Source of the DNA: an uncultured Phascolarctobacterium sp.
GTDB lineage: Bacteria > Bacillota > Negativicutes > Acidaminococcales > Acidaminococcaceae
NCBI RefSeq assembly: GCF_900770955.1
Contig: NZ_CAAGLX010000022.1
Span: 1-21,139, forward strand
Direction of reading: 5' to 3'
DNA length: 21,139 bases
How positions within the stretch are numbered: the stretch's first letter is position 1; each line of letters begins with the position of its first letter. Both the position numbers and the translations under genes were made by a program. Positions 6,838 to 14,637 of the stretch are shown here, one piece after another. Below the pieces are notes generated by a model. The model ran no database searches, was not told where the DNA came from, and saw only the letters and a list, made by a program, of their open reading frames with translations.

Positions 6838-6914
6838 GGCCTCGTAGCTCAGCTGGATAGAGCGTTTGACTACGAATCAAAAGGTCGCAGGTTCGAGTCC
6901 TGCCGGGGTCACCA
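6838..6914 (+). tRNA. tRNA-Arg (ACG)
   Basis: A 77-nt cloverleaf with acceptor GGCCTCG/CGGGGTC (G-U pairs), anticodon stem TTTGA/TCAAA around CTACGAA (anticodon ACG, expected to be edited to ICG), T-loop GTTCGAGT, and an encoded CCA. Confidence 0.95.
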
Positions 6915-6925
6915 TTTTGAGATTG

Positions 6926-6957
6926 ACATCGCAAGAGATTGCGGTGTTTTTTTGTTT
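6926..6957 (+). terminator. Terminator of tRNA-Arg(ACG)
   Basis: ACATCGCAA pairs with TTGCGGTGT (one G-U) around a GAGA loop, followed by a run of seven T. Confidence 0.85.
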
Positions 6958-6982
6958 TTCGGATAAAAAATCGTTCGTATAC

Positions 6983-7011
6983 AAAAAACGAACCGGTTGT
7001 ATGACCGGTTC
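6983..7011 (-). terminator. Terminator of the fru-pts operon
   Basis: On the minus strand GAACCGGT and ACCGGTTC form 8 bp around CATACA, followed by G and six U. It lies about 120 bp past the ptsI stop. Confidence 0.75.
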
Positions 7012-7049
7012 TAACCAAAGCAACAATAAAGCATTGACGCCGAAAGCTG

Positions 7050-7086
7050 CCCCTGATACTGCTAACGCATTATCAGGGGTATTTTC
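7050..7086. other. Perfect 9-bp hairpin between ptsI and its terminator
   Basis: CCCCTGATA (7050-7058) and TATCAGGGG (7071-7079) pair around a 12-nt loop, followed by TATTTT on the plus strand. It may be a plus-strand terminator or a 3' stabilising hairpin for the ptsI mRNA. Confidence 0.45.
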
Positions 7087-7129
7087 ATGCGATATATATA
7101 AATATGAGTATGAGTAAAATTATCGTATC

Positions 7130-8749
7130 TTACAGACAACGGATTTTTTTGCGCAGCGGCAGAATGCTCGCAGGACTTACGGAAAGCTCATCCATGCCCA
7201 TGCGTACAAATTCCTCAGTCAAGGACAAATCTGCGCCCAGCTCGCCGCAGACACCGCACCAGATGCCTGCTGCATGCGCTCCCTGTACCGTCATTTCAAT
7301 CAGGCGCAAAATTGCAGGATGGTGTGCATCAAAGAACGGCTCTAATCGCTGGTTCTGGCGGTCTATCGCCAAGGTGTACTGACTTAAATCGTTCGTACCG
7401 ATGCTGAAGAAATCGACTTCTTTCGCCAGCTCCGCGCTTATCAGCGCTGCCGCCGGCGTTTCAATCATAATGCCGACTTCCATCTTCGGGTCAAAGGATA
7501 CGCCTGCATACTTCAGCTCTGCCTGTACCTCGCGCAAAATTTTGCGCGCCCTGCGCACCTCTTCTACGCTGATAATCATCGGGAACATTACTGCGAGCTT
7601 GCCATAAGCGGAAGCGCGGCAGATAGCGCGCAGCTGCGTAGCAAACAGCTCCGGTCTCTCCAGACAGATACGGATTGCGCGATACCCCAGCGCCGGATTT
7701 TCCTCCTGCGGCAGTTTAAAGTAATCAGCCTGCTTATCGGCACCGATATCAAGCGTGCGGATAATTACGCGCTTGCCGGCCATCGCTTCCGCTGCCAGCT
7801 TATACTTTTCAAACTGCTGCTCCTCCGTCGGATAATCCTTGCTTTCCAGATAAATAAATTCGCTGCGAAAAAGCCCGATGCCCTCGGCATCGTTCGCCAG
7901 CACGCTGGCCAGGTCACCCGTGCCGCCGATGTTGGCATATACATGCACCTGCTGACCGCCGCCGGTAATGCTCTTCTTGCCCTTGAGCTCCTCCAGCAGC
8001 TTTTTATGTTGTGCATCCTGCTCCATTTTCGCTTTGATGCGTTCCAGCGTTGCTGCATCAGGATCAACGAAAACCTCACCGGTATAGCCGTCTACCGCTA
8101 CCAGCTTGCCGTCATATTCCTCACCGATGCCGCTGCCTGTGTTAACAACAGCAGGAATGCCAATCGTGCGCGCCAGAATTGCCGTATGTGAATTTACACT
8201 GCCTGCTGCCGTCACAAAACCCTGCACACGCGATTTATCGAGCTGCACGGTTTCGCTGGGAGCCAAATCGTCCGCCGCCAGAATGTAGCTGCCTTCGCCG
8301 CTTTCCCAGCTGCTGCCGCCGTCCCCCAGACATCCCAACACCTTATTGGAAATATCCTTAACATCTGCAGCGCGTGCACGCATATAATCATCTTCCATCG
8401 AGGAAAAAATCTCTGCAAAATTAGCTGCGGTAGTCTGCACTGCATATTCCGCATTAACCTGCTGCGTGCGGATAATACCTTCAACGGACTCAATATAATC
8501 AAGGTCCTCCAGCATCATCTGGTGGATTTCAAAAATAGCGGCATTATCTTTGCCTACATCTACAACAGCTTTTTCATAAAGCTCTGCCAGCTTATCTATA
8601 GCCTCCTGACGCGCTGTCTGAAAGCGTGCAACCTCAGCCTCGGCATCCTGAACCTTACGGCGCTTAACTGCAGCCGCATTACGGCGCAATACAGCCAAAG
8701 TTCCCAAAGTTACACCGCCGCAAACTCCCTTGCCCTTTAACGAAAGCAT
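7130..8749 (-). CDS. ptsI: PTS enzyme I (phosphoenolpyruvate-protein phosphotransferase)
   Basis: Enzyme I takes phosphate from phosphoenolpyruvate and passes it to HPr in the cytoplasm. The 539 residues show the HPr-binding helical part (about 30-140), the swivelling phosphohistidine domain with active His188 in GSVNSHTAILAR, and the PEP-binding barrel with VGIMIETPAAAL, SIGTNDLSQYTLAIDR and the reactive cysteine in GVCGELGAD. It is about 30 residues shorter than the E. coli and B. subtilis enzymes, ending soon after ILPLRKKIR. The missing part is the C-terminal helical tail, and short versions are plausible, so I do not call it broken. The ATG at 8749 has a GAGGTGAT site. It is the last gene of fruRKA-ptsHI, 36 bp after ptsH. 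Confidence 0.95.
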   Translation of the reverse strand: MLSLKGKGVCGGVTLGTLAVLRRNAAAVKRRKVQDAEAEVARFQTARQEAIDKLAELYEKAVVDVGKDNAAIFEIHQMMLEDLDYIESVEGIIRTQQVNAEYAVQTTAANFAEIFSSMEDDYMRARAADVKDISNKVLGCLGDGGSSWESGEGSYILAADDLAPSETVQLDKSRVQGFVTAAGSVNSHTAILARTIGIPAVVNTGSGIGEEYDGKLVAVDGYTGEVFVDPDAATLERIKAKMEQDAQHKKLLEELKGKKSITGGGQQVHVYANIGGTGDLASVLANDAEGIGLFRSEFIYLESKDYPTEEQQFEKYKLAAEAMAGKRVIIRTLDIGADKQADYFKLPQEENPALGYRAIRICLERPELFATQLRAICRASAYGKLAVMFPMIISVEEVRRARKILREVQAELKYAGVSFDPKMEVGIMIETPAAALISAELAKEVDFFSIGTNDLSQYTLAIDRQNQRLEPFFDAHHPAILRLIEMTVQGAHAAGIWCGVCGELGADLSLTEEFVRMGMDELSVSPASILPLRKKIRCL

Positions 8750-8785
8750 CTTATCACCTCGCGAAAATTATCTCTTACTGCGAAA

Positions 8786-9043
8786 TTACAGATTATCCTT
8801 GAAGAAAGACTCCAAAGCTGCTGCTGCTGCATCCTCATCAGCACCGTCACAGGTAACAGTAATCTCTTCGCCCTTTTTTACGCCCAAGGCCATAACACCG
8901 AAGATACGCTTCAAATCGCCTTTTTTAGCACCCTTGGCAATAGTAGTGCTGCAGGTAAATTTTGCAGCCTCCTTCACGAGCAGTCCTGCCGGACGTGCAT
9001 GGATACCGGCCTCATCGGTAATAATATAAGTAAATTGTTTCAT
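8786..9043 (-). CDS. ptsH: PTS phosphocarrier protein HPr, lacking Ser46
   Basis: HPr (85 residues) relays phosphate from enzyme I to the fructose IIA domain. The active-site segment GIHARPAG is intact, with His15 and Arg17. The position of the regulatory Ser46 of Gram-positive HPr, normally in the stretch KSIMGVMSLG, here reads KRIFGVMALG, so residue 46 is arginine and the later serine is alanine. Phosphorylation by HPr kinase, and therefore classical CcpA co-repression, would not be possible at this site. The ATG at 9043 has a GGAGGAAT site. It lies 81 bp after fruA and 36 bp before ptsI, inside the fructose operon. Confidence 0.96.
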   Translation of the reverse strand: MKQFTYIITDEAGIHARPAGLLVKEAAKFTCSTTIAKGAKKGDLKRIFGVMALGVKKGEEITVTCDGADEDAAAAALESFFKDNL

Positions 9044-9124
9044 TTGTTATTCCTCCGTTTCACTAATACAAATAACTTACAGCCCAATACTCGAAATTTA
9101 ATCTTTTTATTTTTTCTCTATATC

Positions 9125-11029
9125 TTATTCGTTCACGCTCTTTTTAACAAACCCCATAAGCACAGCTGCCAGCACACTGCCTGCTGCCAAAGCTGCAAAA
9201 TACATCGGCCAGTTCTGCACTACACCGAAAACAAATACACCGCCATGCGGCGCAGGAACACTGCAGCCAAAAGCCATGGACAAAGCACCGGCCACACCGC
9301 TGCCCAAAGCACAGGTAGGAATTACACGCAGCGGGTCACTCGCTGCAAAAGGAATCGCACCTTCAGTGATAAAGGACAGGCCCATAATAAAGTTGGTCAC
9401 ACCGGACTGACGCTCCTTAGAAGTAAATTTACTTTTAAACAGCAGAGTGCTCAGTGCAATCGCAAGCGGAGGCACCATACCGCCAATCATAACTGCAGCC
9501 ATAATCTCGCTGCTTACAGCGCTGCCGTCGGCAGCTGCCAAGGAAGCAGTACCGAAAACATAGGCTGCCTTGTTCAAAGGACCGCCGAAGTCAATGGACA
9601 TCATAGCACCCAACACAAAGCCCATCAGCACCTTGCTTGTTGTGCTCATGCTTGCCAGCGCACCAGCCAGCCATTGGTTGAAGGCTGCAGTCGGCGGGTT
9701 GATAACGTAGGTCATCAAAATGCCCATAAGCAAAAGGCCGATAACAGGATACAGCAGAATCGGCTTCAGACCTTCTAAGCTCTCAGGCAGTACGCTGAAT
9801 ATCTTGCGCAGTGCCAGAATCAGGTAACCGCCAATGAAGCCAGCAAACAACGCACCGAAGAAGCCGCTGCCGCCGGAGGCTGCCAAAAAGCCGCCCACGA
9901 TACCAAGCATCAGTGCCGGACGTTCGCCAATACTCATTGCGATATAGCCTGCCAGAATCGGCATCATCATGCTGAATGCCAGACCGCCGATATTCTTGAA
10001 GAAGGCTGCCAGCGGCGTGCCGCTACCGAACTTAGCCGTGCCGGCAAATTCCATATCGAACATGAAGGCCAGCGCGATAAGAATACCACCGCCGATTACA
10101 AACGGCAGCATGTGCGAAACGCCATTCATCAGATGCTTATAAATTTGTCTCCCCAGACTTTCCTCAGCATCTGCCACGTCACTTGTCGCTTCGCTGCCGC
10201 CCTTGCCTGCGTAAGCAGGAACATTACCGCTCAGAATCTCCTCGATAAGCTCCTTCGGCTTGTTGATACCATCAGCTACTTTAACGAAGATAACCGGCTT
10301 GCCTGCAAAGCGCTCCACAGGCACGTTCTTGTCTGCAGCCACAATAATGCCTTCGGCTTCTTCTATCTCTGCCGCCGTCAGCTTATTTTTTACGCCGCCG
10401 CTGCCATTGGTTTCAACCTTCATTGCAACGCCCATCTTACCGGCCATCTCCTGCAAAGCCTCTGCTGCCATATAGGTATGTGCAATACCTGTCGGGCAGG
10501 CAGTAACAGCCAGCACCTTGCGCTGCTTAGCAGGCTCTGCTGCCGGTGCCTCTGCTTCCTCGTCTTCAAATTTTTCGTTTTCGTATTTGTCTATAACTGC
10601 CAAAAATTTCTTGGCATCGCCAGCATTTAGCAGCTCACTGCGGAAATCATCGTTCATCAGCAGCATGCTCAGATGGCTCAGCACATCAAGATGCACATTA
10701 TCCTTCGTATCAGGTGCAGCAATCAGGAAGAACAGCTTCGCAGGCTCTCCGTCAAGACTGTCGAAATCAACGCCGTCCTTTACCAGCATAGCAGCCAGTC
10801 CAGGTGCCTTTACAGCACTTGTCTTGGCGTGCGGAATGGCAATGCCCTCACCGATACCGGTGCTGCCCTCCTCCTCACGGCGCAGCACGCAGGCTCTGTA
10901 TTCAGCCTTATCAAGCAGATTACCGCCTCTCTCCATAAGCGTAATCAGATGCTCCAGCGCTGCTGCCTTATCCTTAGGCTGCGCTTTAAGGTCAATGCTT
11001 TCTACCTTCAGCAAATCAACTATTTTCAT
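9125..11029 (-). CDS. fruA: PTS fructose-specific enzyme IIABC
   Basis: A membrane permease of 634 residues that imports fructose and delivers fructose-1-phosphate. Domains run in the order IIA (1-150, phospho-His67 in GEGIAIPHAKTSAV), an acidic and Ala/Pro-rich linker (about 150-168), IIB (170-270, phospho-Cys178 in VLAVTACPTGIAHTYMA), and IIC (about 295-634, around eight to ten membrane segments, with GEGAIPFA-like ITEGAIPFAASDPLR near the substrate site). Length and order match the B. subtilis FruA type. The start ATG at 11029 has only a weak GGGG site about 11 nt upstream; it follows fruK by 18 bp and may depend on coupling. The fructose specificity is supported by the adjacent fruK. Confidence 0.95.
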   Translation of the reverse strand: MKIVDLLKVESIDLKAQPKDKAAALEHLITLMERGGNLLDKAEYRACVLRREEEGSTGIGEGIAIPHAKTSAVKAPGLAAMLVKDGVDFDSLDGEPAKLFFLIAAPDTKDNVHLDVLSHLSMLLMNDDFRSELLNAGDAKKFLAVIDKYENEKFEDEEAEAPAAEPAKQRKVLAVTACPTGIAHTYMAAEALQEMAGKMGVAMKVETNGSGGVKNKLTAAEIEEAEGIIVAADKNVPVERFAGKPVIFVKVADGINKPKELIEEILSGNVPAYAGKGGSEATSDVADAEESLGRQIYKHLMNGVSHMLPFVIGGGILIALAFMFDMEFAGTAKFGSGTPLAAFFKNIGGLAFSMMMPILAGYIAMSIGERPALMLGIVGGFLAASGGSGFFGALFAGFIGGYLILALRKIFSVLPESLEGLKPILLYPVIGLLLMGILMTYVINPPTAAFNQWLAGALASMSTTSKVLMGFVLGAMMSIDFGGPLNKAAYVFGTASLAAADGSAVSSEIMAAVMIGGMVPPLAIALSTLLFKSKFTSKERQSGVTNFIMGLSFITEGAIPFAASDPLRVIPTCALGSGVAGALSMAFGCSVPAPHGGVFVFGVVQNWPMYFAALAAGSVLAAVLMGFVKKSVNE

Positions 11030-11047
11030 CTTATTTTTGCCCCTTTT

Positions 11048-11965
11048 TTATTTATTAGTCACGCCCTGTAAAAAAATTTCATCAATATCCTCACGTGTTG
11101 CCAGCCAATCCTTAAACGCACTTGCGCTGCCTGCGGCCACACCCAGGCGCAGCGCTTCCTCATAATCCTGCGTTTTGAGATAGCCTGCCAAAAAGCCTGC
11201 TACCATGCTGTCACCGGCACCAACAGAGTTTACCAGCTTACCCTTCGGTGAAGCCATCATGTGCTGCCTGCCATTTTCGTCCAACAGTACAGCTCCGTCC
11301 GCTCCACGCGAAACCAGCACATTACGTGCTCCCTGCTCCTGCAGCTTCAGCGCAGCAGCAAGAATATCCTCCTCATTCAGCAATGGTCCCCGGCCAAAGA
11401 ACTCTCCTAATTCCTCATGGTTTGGTTTGATTAAAAACGGCTTATATTTCAGTACCTTGAGCAGCAAATCGCCGGTAGCATCTACCACAACCCGTGTGCA
11501 AGCTGGCTGCAGCAGCTCCAGAATCTGCTCATAAATATCATCCGGCAGCGAAGCGGGGATACTTCCTGCCAAAACCAAAATATCATCCTGCGTCAGTCCC
11601 TGCAGCTTGGTGAAAAGCTTGTGCAGCTCCTCATTGCTCAGCTGCGGTCCCTGACCATTCAGCGCCGTTTCCGAGTCCGAAATAATCTTCGTATTAATTC
11701 GCGAGTAGCCTGCAGCAGCCCGAATAAAATCACAGCGGCAGCCTGCTTCCTGCAGCAGGCGTTCTATTTCTGTACCGCTGAAACCGGCCGTGAAGCCCAA
11801 GGCTACCGATTGCAGCCCCAGATTTTGCAGCACCAGCGAAACATTGATTCCTTTGCCACCCGGATATATATTTTCCACTTGGGTGCGGTTAATCTCGCCT
11901 ACTGCAAAATCATCAACCTTTACCACATAATCAAGTGAAGGGTTAAAGGTTACAGTGTAAATCAA
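11048..11965 (-). CDS. fruK: 1-phosphofructokinase (PfkB family)
   Basis: Converts fructose-1-phosphate to fructose-1,6-bisphosphate with ATP, in the cytoplasm. This 305-residue PfkB-fold kinase shows the first signature GGKGINVS at 36-43, IKPNHEE in the middle, and the second signature NSVGAGDSMVAGF with catalytic Asp252. The start is a TTG at 11965, whose bases overlap the TGA stop of fruR (TTGA, 4-bp overlap), with GGAGG 9 nt upstream, so its translation is coupled to fruR. The context with fruA makes fructose-1-phosphate rather than tagatose-6-phosphate the substrate. Confidence 0.94.
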   Translation of the reverse strand: MIYTVTFNPSLDYVVKVDDFAVGEINRTQVENIYPGGKGINVSLVLQNLGLQSVALGFTAGFSGTEIERLLQEAGCRCDFIRAAAGYSRINTKIISDSETALNGQGPQLSNEELHKLFTKLQGLTQDDILVLAGSIPASLPDDIYEQILELLQPACTRVVVDATGDLLLKVLKYKPFLIKPNHEELGEFFGRGPLLNEEDILAAALKLQEQGARNVLVSRGADGAVLLDENGRQHMMASPKGKLVNSVGAGDSMVAGFLAGYLKTQDYEEALRLGVAAGSASAFKDWLATREDIDEIFLQGVTNK

Positions 11966-12714
11966 AGCACAATCACCTCCGTATGCTGCTTATAGGAGTT
12001 AACATTCAGAGCCTCCTGCGCAGCCGTAATAATCACGCCCTTAGACAACGGGGCGAAGGACACGTTCGACAGTGCCTCAAACTTGCTGGCATCCGCAAGC
12101 ACATAGCATTTATGGCAATGCTCCATCGCCACACGCTTATTCATGGCCTCCTCGATATCAGGAGTTGTGAAGCCCTCTTCCACAGTAATCCCGTTCGTTC
12201 CGAAAAAGCCCTTGCTGAAATTGTAATGCTGCAGGGAAGCAACCGCCTCCGTGCCGATTACCGCATCAGTTGTTGCCTTTACGCGCCCTGCTATAAGCAG
12301 TGTTTTCAGGCCGCGCTGCGCCAGCTTCTGCGCCAACGTAATACCATTCGTTACATAAACAGCATCCTTTTCCGTCAGGTAGGTTGCTAGCTGCTCTGTT
12401 GTCGAGCCTGCATCAAGAAAAACAAAGTCGTTCGGACGCACCAGCGTTGCCGCATACGCGGCAATCGTGCGCTTGTCTTCAATGTTACGGCTGTATTTTT
12501 CCTGCATGTTGCGCTCCTGCACAGGCTCCGCCTCGCGCACGGCAGTTGCGCCGCCATGCACCTTGCGTACCTTGCCTAAGCTGTCCAGCTGCACCAAATC
12601 ACGGCGGATAGTGGACTCCGAGGTTTCCAGGAGTCTTGCCAGCTCCGGTACTGTCGCCGCACCGTCACGCTTGACAATGCGGATGATTTCTTCAAATCTT
12701 TCTTGCGTTAACAT
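11962..12714 (-). CDS. fruR: DeoR-family regulator of the fructose operon
   Basis: A DeoR-type repressor of 250 residues. The N-terminal winged helix-turn-helix (about 1-57) has the family signature VPELARLLETSESTIRRDL and ends in KVRKVHGGA. The C-terminal sugar-phosphate sensor fold follows, with VFLDAGSTTEQLA and VIGTEA. By analogy with other fru operons it likely binds fructose-1-phosphate. I chose the ATG at 12714, 8 nt after GGAG; the ATG at 12720 is too close to that site and one at 12765 lies inside the promoter. It is the first gene of fruRKA-ptsHI, so it probably regulates itself through a palindrome over its own -35 box. Confidence 0.9.
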   Translation of the reverse strand: MLTQERFEEIIRIVKRDGAATVPELARLLETSESTIRRDLVQLDSLGKVRKVHGGATAVREAEPVQERNMQEKYSRNIEDKRTIAAYAATLVRPNDFVFLDAGSTTEQLATYLTEKDAVYVTNGITLAQKLAQRGLKTLLIAGRVKATTDAVIGTEAVASLQHYNFSKGFFGTNGITVEEGFTTPDIEEAMNKRVAMEHCHKCYVLADASKFEALSNVSFAPLSKGVIITAAQEALNVNSYKQHTEVIVL

Positions 12715-12736
12715 GAGCATCTCTCCTCTTGCAGAT

Positions 12737-12772
12737 ATTATATAACCAATTTTACGCAAAATCAATCATTTT
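12737..12772 (-). promoter_or_regulatory. Promoter and likely operator of the fru-pts operon
   Basis: On the minus strand TTGATT (12760-12765) and TATAAT (12737-12742) are 17 bp apart. A palindrome AAAAT-GATTG-ATTTT (12758-12772) covers the -35 box and is a candidate FruR operator. Confidence 0.7.
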
Positions 12773-12840
12773 CGAGCAAAAAAACTGCATTTTTTTGAAT
12801 TTTTTTTGCAGATTTCCTTCAGTAACCTGCACTGCATACA

Positions 12841-12880
12841 AAAACGGATGCCTCTCCCAAATCAGAGAAGCATCCGTTTT
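12841..12880 (-). terminator. Bidirectional terminator after the thioesterase operon
   Basis: AAAACGGATGC and GCATCCGTTTT form 11 bp, with TCTC/GAGA pairing inside. It follows the 12928-13455 gene on the minus strand. Confidence 0.85.
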
Positions 12881-12927
12881 AAAGTACTATTTATATAGTT
12901 TTAAAAGCAATACATAACCGCATCAGC

Positions 12928-13455
12928 TTATTTTACCAATGCGCGCATTTCATCCGCAGTCAGAGTAAAGTATTCCTTTACTGTGTAAAGCTCACGACGG
13001 CCGCGGCAGTCAGCAAACAAGGCAACATCAACATCAGGAATATTTTCCATTGCTTCCTCTAAGCTCTTGCCGTTTTTGGCATAAGCCTCAAAGCGCAGGA
13101 CAAACTTTTCACCGGTGCCTGCAGGAACCAGCATTGCTTCAAAATAATCGTCCTCGCGCAGGTAACCTTCGCGGTTAACCTTGCCACGCAACAGTACATC
13201 ACTATACTGCTCCTGCGGCAGATAAATACGCATATAAGCATCCAGAATCGTACCCTCCTGCTTGCCTATATTATCAAAAGGCACCTCTAAAGAAAAATCA
13301 ATTCTGTCGGCATACACCTTGTCCAAAACAGCCTTGGTGCGTTGCTTTACCAAGAGACGCATTACAGCATCACCCTGAATGGAAATATATACACCTACAA
13401 TTATAACGCCCAAAATAAACAGTCCTACAAGGACTCCCACAATCGTCATCAGCAT
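12928..13455 (-). CDS. Membrane-anchored protein of unknown function
   Basis: A 175-residue protein I do not recognise. One strongly hydrophobic segment at about residues 3-27 (TIVGVLVGLFILGVIIVGVY) would anchor it, with the remaining 145 residues soluble and rich in Glu, Asp and Tyr. The soluble part looks like mixed alpha/beta with no obvious catalytic motif. Orientation in the membrane is not clear from flanking charges. The ATG at 13455 has AAGGGGG at 7-nt spacing. It is the third gene of an operon, 12 bp after the CofE-like gene, and ends at a strong terminator. Confidence 0.8.
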   Translation of the reverse strand: MLMTIVGVLVGLFILGVIIVGVYISIQGDAVMRLLVKQRTKAVLDKVYADRIDFSLEVPFDNIGKQEGTILDAYMRIYLPQEQYSDVLLRGKVNREGYLREDDYFEAMLVPAGTGEKFVLRFEAYAKNGKSLEEAMENIPDVDVALFADCRGRRELYTVKEYFTLTADEMRALVK

Positions 13456-13467
13456 CTTGCTTCCCCC

Positions 13468-14112
13468 TTACGCCTTATGATAATCCTTGATAATGCAGAT
13501 TGGTGTTTTTTCACTGCCGTTGCCAAAGGGATTATCAATGAGGATTTCCGCAACCTTATCAGGATCAACACCCTTAGACCAACCAAGCACTGCGGAGCGC
13601 TTCAAATCGTTAACGTCGGCAATAGCAGCGCCATAACAGCCGCAAGCCTTGGTAATAGCTTCGGCAACCTTTTCCGGATCTGCAGGACCATAAACAATAT
13701 GCTTATCATACGGAGGCATGGTGCCGGTAACATCGTCAATCAGACGCGCCTGTTTGCCTGCCATGCGGTAGAAGGTGCCGCTTACACCTACGCATTTAGC
13801 AGCAAAGCCGCAAATTACAGCCCACAGAACGCGCGCACCGCCTTCAGCATCAATCAGGGACTGCATACTGTACCAGCTGCTGATGCTTCCCTTAGCTGGG
13901 AACAGATGCGACAGCACCTTGGCCAGCGGTCCCGGATGGAACTCCTCGCAGCGCATTGCTCTGCCCTGAGTAATTGCTACTACGCTCTCGGCAGTGCAGA
14001 CAACATCATTAGGGCCGATTTTATCCTTGGCATATTCCAGAATCGCATCACAGATATCATCGTGATGAGTCAAAATTCTTGTCGGCACAGGAATAATCTT
14101 ATATTTTTCCAT
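13468..14112 (-). CDS. CofE-like (F420-0:gamma-glutamyl ligase family) protein
   Basis: A 214-residue protein resembling the catalytic domain of coenzyme F420-0:L-glutamate ligase (CofE), which adds gamma-linked glutamate using GTP. Recognisable parts are PVPTRILTHHDDI near the start, DVVCTAESVVAITQGR (about 35-52), a glycine-rich VSGTFYRMAGKQARLIDDV, and IADVNDLKRSAVLGW. There is no FMN-binding second domain and no F420 gene nearby, so a different acceptor is likely. The assignment rests on recalled family pattern, not a search. The ATG at 14112 was chosen over one at 14169 because the longer version runs into the thioesterase gene; a GGAGGAG site lies about 10 nt upstream. It starts 4 bp after the thioesterase stop. 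Confidence 0.65.
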   Translation of the reverse strand: MEKYKIIPVPTRILTHHDDICDAILEYAKDKIGPNDVVCTAESVVAITQGRAMRCEEFHPGPLAKVLSHLFPAKGSISSWYSMQSLIDAEGGARVLWAVICGFAAKCVGVSGTFYRMAGKQARLIDDVTGTMPPYDKHIVYGPADPEKVAEAITKACGCYGAAIADVNDLKRSAVLGWSKGVDPDKVAEILIDNPFGNGSEKTPICIIKDYHKA

Positions 14113-14116
14113 ACTC

Positions 14117-14542
14117 TCACATCTCCTCCGCAGCCTTATCCGCTGCATATACCTTGCGAATTTTATCATACCATTCAGGCTTCAGGCGGACAATGTGACC
14201 TTCATTATCGGTAAACACATTGCGCGTATGACCTTCTACCGCTACAGCGCCGTCGCGCAGGCGGATAACAGTATAATCAAATTCCATTTTTGCTTTATTA
14301 AAGGCACTCATTTTTACCTGTACTTCAAAATCATCATCAAAGGTACAGGAATTTTTATACTTAGCGCGTACCTCGGTAATCGGGAAGATAACGCCATCTG
14401 CCATCAGCTCGCCCAAGGAAATACCGCAGGCACGCAGATATGCTACACGTCCCATTTCAAACCAGCGCAGATAGTTGGCATGATGCACAACACCCATCAT
14501 ATCAGTTTCAACAAAACGCACCTTATCTCGTATTGTAATCAT
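14117..14542 (-). CDS. Hotdog-fold acyl-CoA thioesterase (YbgC/4HBT type)
   Basis: A 141-residue single hotdog-domain protein. The active-site segment ETDMMGVVHHANYLRWFE carries the expected Asp14, His20 and Tyr24 of the 4-hydroxybenzoyl-CoA thioesterase/YbgC type, which hydrolyse acyl-CoA or acyl-ACP thioesters in the cytoplasm. The rest follows the family pattern, with a later strand FDYTVIRLRDGAVAVEGHTRNVF. Substrate is unknown. The ATG at 14542 has an AAAGGAGA site. It is the first gene of a three-gene operon with the CofE-like protein and an anchored unknown protein. Confidence 0.88.
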   Translation of the reverse strand: MITIRDKVRFVETDMMGVVHHANYLRWFEMGRVAYLRACGISLGELMADGVIFPITEVRAKYKNSCTFDDDFEVQVKMSAFNKAKMEFDYTVIRLRDGAVAVEGHTRNVFTDNEGHIVRLKPEWYDKIRKVYAADKAAEEM

Positions 14543-14601
14543 AAATTCTCCTTTACATCTTCAAGGCTGCCTGCAGCTAACAGGCTTACAATCAATTTAT
14601 T

Positions 14602-14630
14602 ATTATAGCACTTTTAGCGCCAAGTGCCTA
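14602..14630 (-). promoter_or_regulatory. Extended -10 promoter of the thioesterase operon
   Basis: On the minus strand TGC-TATAAT (14602-14610) forms an extended -10 element. There is no clear -35 box. Just upstream GCACTT and AAGTGC (14608-14628) form an inverted repeat that may be an operator or a weak terminator of the preceding permease gene. Confidence 0.5.
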
Positions 14631-14637
14631 ACAAATC

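Noticed and set aside
14602..14630. CIRCE-like (HrcA) operator upstream of the thioesterase
   Set aside because: The GCACTT/AAGTGC arms resemble CIRCE loosely, but the spacer is 8 rather than 9 bp and the arms differ from TTAGCACTC/GAGTGCTAA.
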